DNA from: Bacteroidetes bacterium HLUCCA01
Lineage (GTDB): Bacteria > Bacteroidota > Rhodothermia > Balneolales > HLUCCA01
Assembly: GCA_001314545.1 (NCBI GenBank)
Contig: LIHN01000017.1
Location: 79,904 to 143,903 of the forward strand
Direction of reading: 5' to 3'
DNA: 64,000 nucleotides
Shown here: positions 8,879 to 17,766 of the stretch, in pieces
Layout of the letters: each line of letters starts with the position of its first letter
Position numbering within the stretch: position 1 is the first letter of the stretch
The notes under the pieces: model-generated
Seen by the model: only the letters and a program-made list of their open reading frames with translations
Database searches by the model: none
Told to the model about the DNA's origin: nothing
Position numbers and translations under genes: made by a program

Positions 8879-9394
8879 ATGAAAACACAAGACACTACCG
8901 CGCTGCGAAGCGATTCAAATGCCGCTGATATCAGCCGTAAGGCCTTCCTGAAAACCGCGGGTTCCGTCGCTCTGTTTGCCGCACTGGGTATCACACTGCC
9001 AGGGTGCGGTTCGGAGGATGCAGAAAATATAATGGGGCCTGATCCAGAAGAACCTCCCTCGCAGGATACCGGTATCAGTATCAGTGGCAACACAATCACC
9101 ATCGATTTAACCAAAGATGATACCTCTTCCCTCGCAACAAGCGGGGCATGGGCGCTCATCGCAGCCGCACAAACGCTGGTTGTCAACGTGGAAGGTACGT
9201 TCAGGGCCTTTACCAGTGTGTGTACCCACTCCGGATGTGACCGACAGTGGAATTATTCCAATCAGCTATTCACCTGTACCTGCCACGGTTCGCGTTTCAA
9301 TAATCGTGGTGAAGTGGTTCAGGGTCCTGCTACACGCGATCTGACCGAATTTTCCGTTACCCGCAATAATAACGTGGTGACCATACAGAAATGA
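8879..9394 (+). CDS. Rieske [2Fe-2S] domain protein, membrane-anchored
   Basis: About 171 aa; a GTG at 8870 could add three residues. The N-terminus has SRKAFLKTAG, a twin-arginine-like signal with RK instead of RR, and a lipobox-like LPGC. The Rieske domain carries CTHSGC (Cys115, His117 as cluster ligands, Cys120 for the disulfide) and CTCHGSRF (Cys133, His136 ligands, Cys135 disulfide), counting from the ATG. It is small, like stand-alone Rieske electron carriers rather than a bc1 subunit. Its stop overlaps the YceI start (ATGA), so the two are translated together. It probably passes electrons in the periplasm to an unidentified partner. Confidence 0.88.
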   Translation: MKTQDTTALRSDSNAADISRKAFLKTAGSVALFAALGITLPGCGSEDAENIMGPDPEEPPSQDTGISISGNTITIDLTKDDTSSLATSGAWALIAAAQTLVVNVEGTFRAFTSVCTHSGCDRQWNYSNQLFTCTCHGSRFNNRGEVVQGPATRDLTEFSVTRNNNVVTIQK

Positions 9395-9954
9395 GGCGTA
9401 TTGCACCGCTCATACTGTTGCTGCTTAGCTCAGCGTATGCCCCGCTGCAAGCGCAGAAGTACTTCGGCGAAACCGGATTCGCGGAGTTTGAGTCGCGTGC
9501 ACCCGCCCTCACCTTCACCGGGGTTAGTAACAACCTCGCCGGATTGATTGATCTGCAGACCGGTATGGTTGATTTTTATCTCGATCTGACCACGCTGGAT
9601 ACCGGAATAGCGTTGCGAAACCGCCATATGCGCGACAGCTATCTGAATACCCGCAACTTTCCGTTCGCCGAATTTACCGGAACATTTCAGTTTAATGAGC
9701 CTGCGGTCGATACGCTCCTGCAGCCCCGACCGGTAACCGCAACCGGTGTATTCACCATCCACGGTATTTCCCGTGACAGGCAGGTAGAGGGGACGGTACA
9801 GTTTACCGGTGACGGTACCGGCCTGGTGCTGGAAGCTTCGTTTGAAGTAGCACTTGAAGACCATAATATTGACCGGCCGCGGGTGGTTTTTTACGAACTC
9901 AGCGATATTCAGCGGGTACGCATCCGAATTGAAATGGAACAATATGATGAATAA
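9391..9954 (+). CDS. YceI-family periplasmic lipid-binding protein
   Basis: 187 aa with a signal peptide ending near LQAQ. The rest is a YceI lipocalin-like domain: EFESRAPALTFTGVSNNLAG, the conserved RNRHMRDSYLNTRNFPFAEF segment, and GVFTIHGISRD. YceI proteins bind isoprenoid or amphiphilic molecules in their barrel. It overlaps the Rieske gene by four bases and the next gene by eleven. Linkage to a Rieske protein and a DUF5777 barrel suggests a redox or quinone-related role, as inference. Confidence 0.92.
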   Translation: MRRIAPLILLLLSSAYAPLQAQKYFGETGFAEFESRAPALTFTGVSNNLAGLIDLQTGMVDFYLDLTTLDTGIALRNRHMRDSYLNTRNFPFAEFTGTFQFNEPAVDTLLQPRPVTATGVFTIHGISRDRQVEGTVQFTGDGTGLVLEASFEVALEDHNIDRPRVVFYELSDIQRVRIRIEMEQYDE

Positions 9955-10831
9955 GTCTTTTGGAAAAGCCGTGATCTTTGCAGTGCTCACACTCGGACTG
10001 GTTTTACCGGTACGGGCACAGCTTGAACGGCGTATGGTGGTACAGGACCGCCCGGTTGAACTGACCTTTATGGCGCCACGCTCAATCAACCTGCTTACAA
10101 CCGAAATGTTGTCACGTGGCGAAATGCATTATGCCATCATGCACTCTTTTGGCGAGCTTGAAAATGGATGGCGGAACTTTTATGGTATTGATAATGGTGC
10201 GGTGATACGATTCAGCCTTGAATATGGGATTGCAGACGACTTTTCGGTCTTTGTGGGCCGGTCGGGGTTGGATAAAGTTTTCGATACGGGAGTGCGTTAC
10301 CGTTTCCTCAGGCAGATGGAAGACGGATCCATGCCGGTCAGTGTTGCGTTAACAGCCTCCACAGGCCTGAATTCATCGGAATATAATTTTCTCGGATCTA
10401 CCGAATTTTCACTCTATGATCGCACCTCCTACTATGCAGGGCTCCCTGTTTCCCGTAAGTTCAGCGATAGTGTGAGTTTGCAGCTGACTCCGATGATGGC
10501 TCGATTTAACCGTACCGGATTTGAAATATCCATCCCGTCGGATGCACGCTGGTATTATGGGATAGGGCTTTCGGGCAGGTACCGGATTACAGGTCGACTC
10601 GCACTGACCGGCCAGTTTATCTGGTCTGAAAATGATCTGGGTGATGCTGTGCGCAATAATGTGGCTCTAGGATTGGATATTGAAACAGGCGGACATGTTT
10701 TTCAGCTGTTTTTTACAACAACGCAGTCGCTTAATGATGCCTATGCACTGGCTGGTCGCAACGGGAATCCGATGGACGGAGGCTTCCGGTTCGGGTTCAA
10801 TGTAAACCGGCTATTTATGCTGCATCGTTAA
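9944..10831 (+). CDS. DUF5777-family outer-membrane beta-barrel protein
   Basis: 295 aa with a clear signal peptide (VIFAVLTLGLVLPVRAQ) and alternating strands of a small beta-barrel. Landmarks such as LTTEMLSRGEMHYAIMH, NFYGIDNGAVIRFSLEYG and DGGFRFGFNVNR match the DUF5777 family as I remember it. The reading frame could begin 30 codons earlier, but only the ATG at 9944 (or 9947) starts the signal peptide. It is the third gene of the translationally coupled Rieske-YceI operon. Function unknown; the family often sits with electron-transfer proteins. Confidence 0.75.
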   Translation: MMNKSFGKAVIFAVLTLGLVLPVRAQLERRMVVQDRPVELTFMAPRSINLLTTEMLSRGEMHYAIMHSFGELENGWRNFYGIDNGAVIRFSLEYGIADDFSVFVGRSGLDKVFDTGVRYRFLRQMEDGSMPVSVALTASTGLNSSEYNFLGSTEFSLYDRTSYYAGLPVSRKFSDSVSLQLTPMMARFNRTGFEISIPSDARWYYGIGLSGRYRITGRLALTGQFIWSENDLGDAVRNNVALGLDIETGGHVFQLFFTTTQSLNDAYALAGRNGNPMDGGFRFGFNVNRLFMLHR

Positions 10832-10907
10832 ATTCTTATCACATGGTTGCAGCAGGTGTGGTAATATCCGATACTTGGTAGTAACACCTACATTTCAAAT
10901 TACGTCC

Positions 10908-13799
10908 ATGCGATTTTCTGCTGCTCTGTTGCTGTTCCTGTCTGTGAGCGTTGTTGTGCGAGCTCAGGATTGTTCTCTGTTGATTTCACATCCCTCCGGC
11001 TGGTACGATGCTCCTGTATCTGTAACGATGATGCCGTCGCTCGGGTGCGCAGGCGCTGTTCAAATCCGCTATACGCTCAACTCGGATACGCCGGATGCCG
11101 GCTCGCCACAGTACGAAAATGCCTTGCTTCTTGAGGATGTTTCCAGCCGGTCGGACCGCTTCACGTCAATCCGGACCACCATCCCGGATGAAACCTCATT
11201 TCTGGATCGCTTCATGCCTCCGGAGTCGGATGTCCATAAGGCCGTAATCCTGCGTGCAGCTGTTTTTTCCGATACGCTTCGGGTCACGCCGGTATACACC
11301 CTCAGCTACTTTTTTGCCGAGGAACCCCGGTACGGGTATCCGGTATTTTCGGTTGTTACCGATTCGGTCAACCTTTTCAGTACCCAAACCGGTATCTATG
11401 TTCCCGGCGACCTCTACGACGGGTCCAATTTCAGAACCGCCAACTTCGCTCAGACAGGCGTTGAATGGGAACGGCCGGCGCATGTGACCATGCTGAACGC
11501 TGAGGGTGGGCTGAACTTCTCCATGGACGCCGGTATTCGGCTTCACGGCGGTTTTACACGCAGGGCTGCCCGTAAATCCCTGCGATTTTATGCACGCACA
11601 GAGTATAGTCAAAACAGGTTCCCCTGGCCTCTTCTGGAAAATCGTAGTATCGGAGAGTACCGCCGGTTTATTCTGAGAAACTCCGGTCAGCAGGTTTATG
11701 CATCCTTGTTTCTGGATGCCTACAACCAGCGACTTCTGCGGGGTACGGACTTCACCTACACCGAGTCGTCGCCCGCGTTGCTTTATCTGAACGGCGAATA
11801 CTGGGGTATTCACAATATCCGTGAGTTTCAGGATGAGCATTTTCTGGAGAGCCTGCATTTTGTGGACCGCGACCAGATTGATTTTCTGGAAAACTACCTG
11901 GAGGTTCGTTCGGGTACGTCCCTGCATTACGAGCAGTTATTGCAATTCGTGGCCGACAACGATTTTACCTCTGAAACGGCATGGCAGCAGGTGAACACCA
12001 TGATGGATACCGATAACTATATCGATTACCTGATTTATCAGATGTTCATCGCCAATGTTGACTGGCCGGGATTCAATATCCGGTACTGGCGAAAGCAGAC
12101 ATCGTCTTACCAGCCGGATGCTTCCTATGGCCACGACGGGAGGTGGCGATGGGTGATTCATGATACGGATGGGGGAGTTGGCAATGCTACCAGCTGGACC
12201 ACAAACATGTATACCGTCATGAATGAACCCGATGGACCTTCATGGCCAAATCCGCCCTGGTCAACCCTCAAATTCAGAAAGTTCTCCGAAAATGCCGATT
12301 TCCGTCGGGAATTTGTTAATCGGGTGGCAGATTTCATGAACACCGTTTTCCAGCCCGGGTTCATGCAGGCGGAACTGGATTCCTTCATCGCGGTATATCG
12401 CCCTGAACTCCCTGATCACATCAACCGCTGGCAGCGACCGGCCTCGATAGCCGACTGGGAGGCATCCATCGTGCCAGTTCAAAATTTTATTACCCGTCGG
12501 CAGTCGGTTTTCCTGGAACACACGTCGGCCAACTTTGATATCAGCGGCGAGATGTTCACCCTGACCGTGACGAACAACGAGCCGGAAAAAGGCCTGGTTT
12601 ACGTGAACCGGATTCCGTTGCGCGCTTCATATCCCGGCATTTCAGAGGAGGTATACCCCTGGAGCGGACAGTATTTCACCGATCATCCGGTCAGGCTGCA
12701 GGTGGATCCTGCCGACGGCTACCGTGTGAGTGGCTGGCTGACTTCAGCCGGATATCAGGCCGGCGAGGAGCTGGTGATTACCTCGGGCTCAGCCTTCACA
12801 GCAGAGCCCGTATTTGAGACGGTGGAAGTGATTGATCCGCGGTTCCCGGATCCGATGGTACTTGCCTCAGATGATTTCAGCTTTACGTCCTGGAGCCAGG
12901 ATGAACCCGAAGGCCGCTTCCCTCCGTCCATGGTTTTTCTGCAGAGTGAACGCAGCGACCCGGGCCTTGAGGATCCCGCAGATGTACCCTATCACATCCC
13001 GTACAATTCGATGGATGATAATGAATATCATGCCAATGACCTGGGTTCAGTTGGTTTCCCGTACCGGCTCACTGGTCGGACCCGAATCAACGGACTTGGT
13101 AACGATGGTATCTCCATGATCAACACAGGTCGGGGTCGTGATCTGGGGGCTGTGGTAGCGGCCATAGATACACGCGGGGTTGAAGACATCCGGGTATCGT
13201 TTACGGCGGGCACCGTTATTCCCAATTCCCGAACCTACAACCTTCGCCTTCAGCTTCGAACCGACCGGAATGCCGCGTGGCAGGATCTGCTCGACAGCCA
13301 GGGCGAACCGATTGAATATCAGCGAAATGCTGTTGCCGGACATTCCCGTCAGTTTTCGCAAATAGCTCTCCCTGATTCCGTTGAGGGCAGGCCGTATGTG
13401 CAGCTGCGATGGAAGTACTACCATACCGGCGAACGCTTGAGTGCAGAGAGCGGGTCGCGTGATATGCTTCGTCTCGATGACATCATTATAACGGCATCAA
13501 CGCTGGTATCGGTTGCTGACGAAGATAACTCGCCCCGGCAGGTACAGCTCGACCAAAACTTTCCGAATCCTTTCAATCCGGTGACCACACTTCGTTATCG
13601 TATCAACGAATCATCAGCGGTCAGGCTGGAGGTGTTTTCGATTACCGGGCAGCGGGTTGCAGTGCTGGTAGATGACGTCAGGGGAGCCGGTGAGTATACG
13701 GCCCTGTTCAACGCTTCGGCGCTGGCAAGCGGTGTATACATCTATCGGTTAATCACACCCGGGCAGACGATTACCCGGAAAATGACGCTTATTAAATAG
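10908..13799 (+). CDS. CotH kinase-family protein with T9SS sorting domain
   Basis: 963-aa secreted protein. Signal peptide 1-23, a lectin-like or chitobiase-type N-terminal segment (IRYTLNSDTPDAGSPQY), then a CotH domain at about 130-460 with YLNGEYWGIHNIRE near residue 297 and the metal-site motif DTDGGVG near 418. The middle has beta-rich repeats. The last 80 residues are a T9SS C-terminal domain (NFPNPFNPVTTLRY to TRKMTLIK). CotH of Bacillus is an atypical protein kinase acting on coat proteins; secreted bacterial relatives are poorly studied. I placed the start at 10908, where the signal peptide begins. The gene ends two bases before a convergent tRNA. Confidence 0.9.
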   Translation: MRFSAALLLFLSVSVVVRAQDCSLLISHPSGWYDAPVSVTMMPSLGCAGAVQIRYTLNSDTPDAGSPQYENALLLEDVSSRSDRFTSIRTTIPDETSFLDRFMPPESDVHKAVILRAAVFSDTLRVTPVYTLSYFFAEEPRYGYPVFSVVTDSVNLFSTQTGIYVPGDLYDGSNFRTANFAQTGVEWERPAHVTMLNAEGGLNFSMDAGIRLHGGFTRRAARKSLRFYARTEYSQNRFPWPLLENRSIGEYRRFILRNSGQQVYASLFLDAYNQRLLRGTDFTYTESSPALLYLNGEYWGIHNIREFQDEHFLESLHFVDRDQIDFLENYLEVRSGTSLHYEQLLQFVADNDFTSETAWQQVNTMMDTDNYIDYLIYQMFIANVDWPGFNIRYWRKQTSSYQPDASYGHDGRWRWVIHDTDGGVGNATSWTTNMYTVMNEPDGPSWPNPPWSTLKFRKFSENADFRREFVNRVADFMNTVFQPGFMQAELDSFIAVYRPELPDHINRWQRPASIADWEASIVPVQNFITRRQSVFLEHTSANFDISGEMFTLTVTNNEPEKGLVYVNRIPLRASYPGISEEVYPWSGQYFTDHPVRLQVDPADGYRVSGWLTSAGYQAGEELVITSGSAFTAEPVFETVEVIDPRFPDPMVLASDDFSFTSWSQDEPEGRFPPSMVFLQSERSDPGLEDPADVPYHIPYNSMDDNEYHANDLGSVGFPYRLTGRTRINGLGNDGISMINTGRGRDLGAVVAAIDTRGVEDIRVSFTAGTVIPNSRTYNLRLQLRTDRNAAWQDLLDSQGEPIEYQRNAVAGHSRQFSQIALPDSVEGRPYVQLRWKYYHTGERLSAESGSRDMLRLDDIIITASTLVSVADEDNSPRQVQLDQNFPNPFNPVTTLRYRINESSAVRLEVFSITGQRVAVLVDDVRGAGEYTALFNASALASGVYIYRLITPGQTITRKMTLIK

Positions 13800-13801
13800 T
13801 G

Positions 13802-13874
13802 TGACCCGGCCGGGACTCGAACCCAGATCTAGAGCTTAGGAGGCACTTGTTCTATCCTGTTGAACTACCGAGTC
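13802..13874 (-). tRNA. tRNA-Arg (anticodon CCT)
   Basis: Cloverleaf on the minus strand: acceptor GACTCGG pairs with CCGGGTC, the T arm is CTGGG-TTCGAGT-CCCGG, and the anticodon loop is CTCCTAA. The anticodon stem has one T-T mismatch. CCA is not encoded. Confidence 0.92.
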
Positions 13875-14010
13875 AATAAAATCAATGACTTACGACAATT
13901 TTTGACGCGTTTTGGGTAATTTTTTAACGCCCAAGAATACCTAAAATACGCATATCAGGGTTCTGATGCCCCAGCGGATATTCAGGTATGTTACACAAAA
14001 AATTACACCT

Positions 14011-15042
14011 TTATGGCACTTCCGCTGGTCTGCCTCTGAGCATACGGGTCAGGGGTCGGCGCACGTCTTCTCCGGCTTCCCGGAAATATTCTACCTGCGC
14101 GTGCTCTCCGGGCTCACTTTCGTCAATCCGGATACCCCACAGCGGCGATAAGGAGGTCGGGAGCATGGCATAGCGTGCATCGCCAAGCACATCGGGCTGA
14201 TCGGGGTGATAAACCAGATACCCTTTGGAAAGCCGGTGAAAACGTTGAATGTCGAGGTACATCGTACTGCCCTCGTAGACAGTATACCGGATCGGATCAA
14301 CGAGGGGTGAGCGTTCGCCATCGTATGTAATGTTGTCGCTTATCCATGCCAGGCGTATGCCGTCGGCGTACACCGTGTCCTTGCTGATGTAGGTTGACCG
14401 CCATAATACACGGTTTCCCAGGGTGGGTTTAACGGTCATCTGTTCGATGATGTGCCCCCGTTCCCGCGCTATGTCGTAGGCAACGCTTCGGGCGCGCTGG
14501 TGCTGTACATAGCCAATCAGAATCAGAAGCCCCATCCACCCGAGTCCGATGTAAGCCCAGGTTGAACCTTTTGGCGGACCCATAATGTGTCTTTCTTTCC
14601 GGAACAGGCGGTAGAATGCGTAGAGCAGGCCACCGGTTACGAGGGGGTCAATAATGGGCAGGAGGTTCCATGCGATTCGCAGATCCGAGAATGGCCAGAG
14701 TAGCTGGGTCCCGTAACTGGTGAAGGCGTCCAGGAGTCCGCTGGTGGCAAAACCGGCCAGGGAGATGATATATACTTCTACTATACTTAGATGCTGCCGC
14801 TGAAACCAGAACATGAGCAGGGTGGCAATCAGGGCGCCGACAGGAATAAAAACCAGCGAGTGGGTAAACTGACGGTGCATTTCCAGGGTAAACAGCGGAT
14901 CGGCACTGCTGCGGATTAGTGTGTCAAGATCGGCAAGCAGCGCGGCAAAGAAACCGGTGATGAGGGTGGGTCTGATCTTACGGTGCCGCGTGAGACCCTG
15001 TGCTGCAAGCGCTCCAGCCAGTCCGTGGGTTAACGGATCCAT
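14011..15042 (-). CDS. YdjM-type membrane metal-dependent hydrolase
   Basis: 343 aa. The N-terminal half is a membrane domain with conserved acidic and histidine motifs: DPLTHGLAGA at the start, ADLDTL and HRQFTHSL, followed by helices. This pattern defines the YdjM (LexA-binding, inner-membrane metal-dependent hydrolase) family. The C-terminal 150 residues are soluble and beta-rich. I chose the ATG at 15042 because MDPLTHG is the usual family start; the open frame continues 68 codons upstream without family similarity. The substrate is unknown. It is divergent from the DUF5686 gene. Confidence 0.85.
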   Translation of the reverse strand: MDPLTHGLAGALAAQGLTRHRKIRPTLITGFFAALLADLDTLIRSSADPLFTLEMHRQFTHSLVFIPVGALIATLLMFWFQRQHLSIVEVYIISLAGFATSGLLDAFTSYGTQLLWPFSDLRIAWNLLPIIDPLVTGGLLYAFYRLFRKERHIMGPPKGSTWAYIGLGWMGLLILIGYVQHQRARSVAYDIARERGHIIEQMTVKPTLGNRVLWRSTYISKDTVYADGIRLAWISDNITYDGERSPLVDPIRYTVYEGSTMYLDIQRFHRLSKGYLVYHPDQPDVLGDARYAMLPTSLSPLWGIRIDESEPGEHAQVEYFREAGEDVRRPLTRMLRGRPAEVP

Positions 15043-15246
15043 GAATCGTGTACAATTAAGTTTTGGGGCAGGTAGGGGTGGGGTAGCAAAGACCCGAACC
15101 AGAACGTATAGATGATGCGGGTGTACTGAACGGCTAACGCACGAAGTGTGGTTTACTTGTCTGCAAATCGCATGTAACTGAAAATTTGCAGGAAGCGTAC
15201 ACCTTCTGATTGCCTGTCTACCCAATAAAACAAAAAAATCTAGCAA

Positions 15247-17697
15247 ATGCGATTTTTACTGAGCGCCCGGATGTTTCCTGCATGCCTGACCGTTATCGCT
15301 GCCCTGTTGACGTTGTACCCGGCTCTTGCCGTGTCGGCAGGCGATTCTGCAGCGTTATCCTACGCAGATGATACCGTAACGGAGGTAGCCGGAACTATTG
15401 CAGATGCAGTGACCGGAGAGCCACTCATTGCGGCAACCGTACAGATTGAGGGAACCTATCGGGGAACCATCACCAATGCGGATGGCGATTTTGTGCTCCC
15501 GGTCGGTCCGTTTCCTTCAACGCTTATTATCCGCTATATCGGCTACGAAACCCGGCGCGTTGAATTGGATACACCACCCGGGGATCGTCTTGACATCCGC
15601 ATGAGCCCGACCACGGCACTACTCGAGGAGGTGGTTGTGACCGGTGAAGATCCGGCTGTGCGGATTATGCGCGAGGTCATTCGTCGTAAGCCTCTGTGGA
15701 GAAATCAACTGGAAACGTATGTTGCAGAGGCCTACACCCGTCAGCGACTGGAAAATGATCAGGGTATTGTTTCCATCACCGAAAGCGAATCGCGCGTTTT
15801 CTGGCATCGCGAGCGCGGATCGCGTGAGGTCTTGCTGGCCCGTGAACAAACATCCAACATGGAGGTGGACCAGAATTTTGCAGCGGCTACCCTGGTTCCC
15901 AATTTTTATGACGATGACATCGAAATATCCGGATTTGATATGATTGGGGTTACCCATCCCGATGCGTTGCGTTACTACTATTTCGAACTGGACGGAATCC
16001 GGGAGCTGGACGGGCAGCCGGTATACGATATTCTGGTCAGTCCCCGAAGAAGGCTGCAACCCACATTCGAGGGTAAAATTGCCGTTCAGGGTGGTGTATA
16101 TGCCCTGCTGGAAGTAGATCTCCGACCCGGCGAAGCGGTTATGTTTCCACCTCCCATCCAGGAATTTGGCCTGTGGTATCGGCAGCAGTTTTCCAATTTT
16201 GGCGGCGATTTCTGGCTGCCGGTTGACGTGCGTATTCAGGGAAATATCAAGTTTGGTTTTCCGGGACTGCAATTTCCACCCATCGCATTTCATCAGCTAT
16301 CCCGGCTGACCAACTATGAGGTCAACATCCCTTTGCCAGATACCTTATACTCGGTAACAGCGCGGTTGCTGGATGCTGCATTTTTACCCGAAACCTACGA
16401 TTCAACCCGAAGCCTGATCCGGCAAATACCCCTGGAAGACCAGGAACAGGAGGCCTACGCCGGACTGGACTCAACGGATACGCTCGATAAGGCCTTTGAA
16501 CCTACCGGCGCTCTTGCCCGCTTTGTGCGCGACGAAGAAAACGAACGGGAGTCGAGGATGCCCGGATTCCTGGGTGATTTGCTCACCGGGTTTTCACCCC
16601 GGGTGGGTTATAATCGCGTGGACGCTGCTCAACTGGGGGTTAACTACACCCGCAGGTTGCATGACCGGTTTCGGATTACCGTAAACGCTGCCTATTACAC
16701 CGGCCCGGGCGATCTTGCTTACGGGGGAGGCATCCGCTACATGATCCCTATGCAGGCCGGAACGTTACCCTCTGGTCGGCCACGTCAGCGCCCGTTACGA
16801 ATGGAAGCCGGTTACAGCTATGAAACCAGGCACCTGTTCCAGGAATCCCGGATACATCCAATGATGTCTGCAGGATTTATGCTTCTGGGTGGGGATGACT
16901 ACTTTGACTGGCACCGGGCTGAATCCGGCTACCTGTCTGTGTCCCGAAGGCTTCGCAATGGCAGCTTCCGCTGGACCCTTTCAGCCAACACGCAAACGTT
17001 TACCTCGCTGGATAAAACGACCAGCTACTCCATTCCGGGCGGGATTGTGCAGCGGGAAAATCCTGCTTCCGATGAAGGGATCAACCGCTTTGCCGAATTT
17101 TCGCTGACCTACGGTGACGATGTAACTCCTTTCGGAATAACCGGGTCTCAGGCGGCTTCCATCGCTATTCGTCAGAGTGCGTCTGCCTGGCATAGTACCT
17201 GGGATTACACACGTGTATCGGCCCGGCTCGACTGGCAGTTCGAGACTTTCTATACCCGTCGGCTATTCAGCAACACCCTGGATGTGCGACTTGAGGGAGG
17301 GTTCCTTCTGGGAGATCAACCCGTACACCAGCTGTTCGGGTCGGACACCCGACTCTCTTATTTCACGCCCTTCGGTGTGTTACGTACACAGGAGCCCATT
17401 CCGGTCATGCGCAACGCCAGTGCTGCCCTGTTCTGGGAGCATAATTTCAGAACCATACCCTTCGAAGCCATTAATTTTGGTTATGCCGTTGATAAAAACT
17501 GGAGCCTGATCCTTTTTGGCGCGCATCGTGTGGCCGGTGAAGGTGCCGGAATGGGTTCCGTGTCCGGGCCCGTGTTGTACCATCATGAAGCGGGAATCTC
17601 CTTAAATGGATTATTTGGGATACTCCGGGCAGATGTTGCCCTTCGGCTTGATCAGCCGGGAATCTACGCCGGGGTTTCAGTTGCCCGAATTTTCTGA
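15247..17697 (+). CDS. DUF5686 outer-membrane protein with carboxypeptidase-regulatory-like domain
   Basis: 816 aa. Signal peptide, then a CarboxypepD_reg-like domain at about 45-125 (VAGTIADAVTGEPLIAATVQ and YIGYETRRVEL), a TonB-box-like LEEVVVTGEDPA, and then the DUF5686 region starting RIMREVIRRKPLWRNQLETY. The remainder is beta-barrel to the C-terminal aromatic end (GVSVARIF). The family lies in the outer membrane of Bacteroidota; function is unknown, though it resembles TonB receptors without a plug. The gene stands alone, 69 bases before the PorZ-like gene on the same strand. Confidence 0.85.
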   Translation: MRFLLSARMFPACLTVIAALLTLYPALAVSAGDSAALSYADDTVTEVAGTIADAVTGEPLIAATVQIEGTYRGTITNADGDFVLPVGPFPSTLIIRYIGYETRRVELDTPPGDRLDIRMSPTTALLEEVVVTGEDPAVRIMREVIRRKPLWRNQLETYVAEAYTRQRLENDQGIVSITESESRVFWHRERGSREVLLAREQTSNMEVDQNFAAATLVPNFYDDDIEISGFDMIGVTHPDALRYYYFELDGIRELDGQPVYDILVSPRRRLQPTFEGKIAVQGGVYALLEVDLRPGEAVMFPPPIQEFGLWYRQQFSNFGGDFWLPVDVRIQGNIKFGFPGLQFPPIAFHQLSRLTNYEVNIPLPDTLYSVTARLLDAAFLPETYDSTRSLIRQIPLEDQEQEAYAGLDSTDTLDKAFEPTGALARFVRDEENERESRMPGFLGDLLTGFSPRVGYNRVDAAQLGVNYTRRLHDRFRITVNAAYYTGPGDLAYGGGIRYMIPMQAGTLPSGRPRQRPLRMEAGYSYETRHLFQESRIHPMMSAGFMLLGGDDYFDWHRAESGYLSVSRRLRNGSFRWTLSANTQTFTSLDKTTSYSIPGGIVQRENPASDEGINRFAEFSLTYGDDVTPFGITGSQAASIAIRQSASAWHSTWDYTRVSARLDWQFETFYTRRLFSNTLDVRLEGGFLLGDQPVHQLFGSDTRLSYFTPFGVLRTQEPIPVMRNASAALFWEHNFRTIPFEAINFGYAVDKNWSLILFGAHRVAGEGAGMGSVSGPVLYHHEAGISLNGLFGILRADVALRLDQPGIYAGVSVARIF

Positions 17698-17766
17698 GCT
17701 GTTTTGCATAAAGCTTCCAATAGCAGCAAACTTGTAAACCGATTGTGGCTTACGTAAACTTAGCCC

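Noticed and set aside
9430..10089. 219-codon minus-strand frame
   Set aside because: It is antisense to the YceI gene, and the protein pattern is of no family.
15043..15246. 68-codon N-terminal extension of the YdjM-type hydrolase
   Set aside because: The family begins at MDPLTHG; the extension is not hydrophobic or conserved and would run into the divergent gene's promoter.
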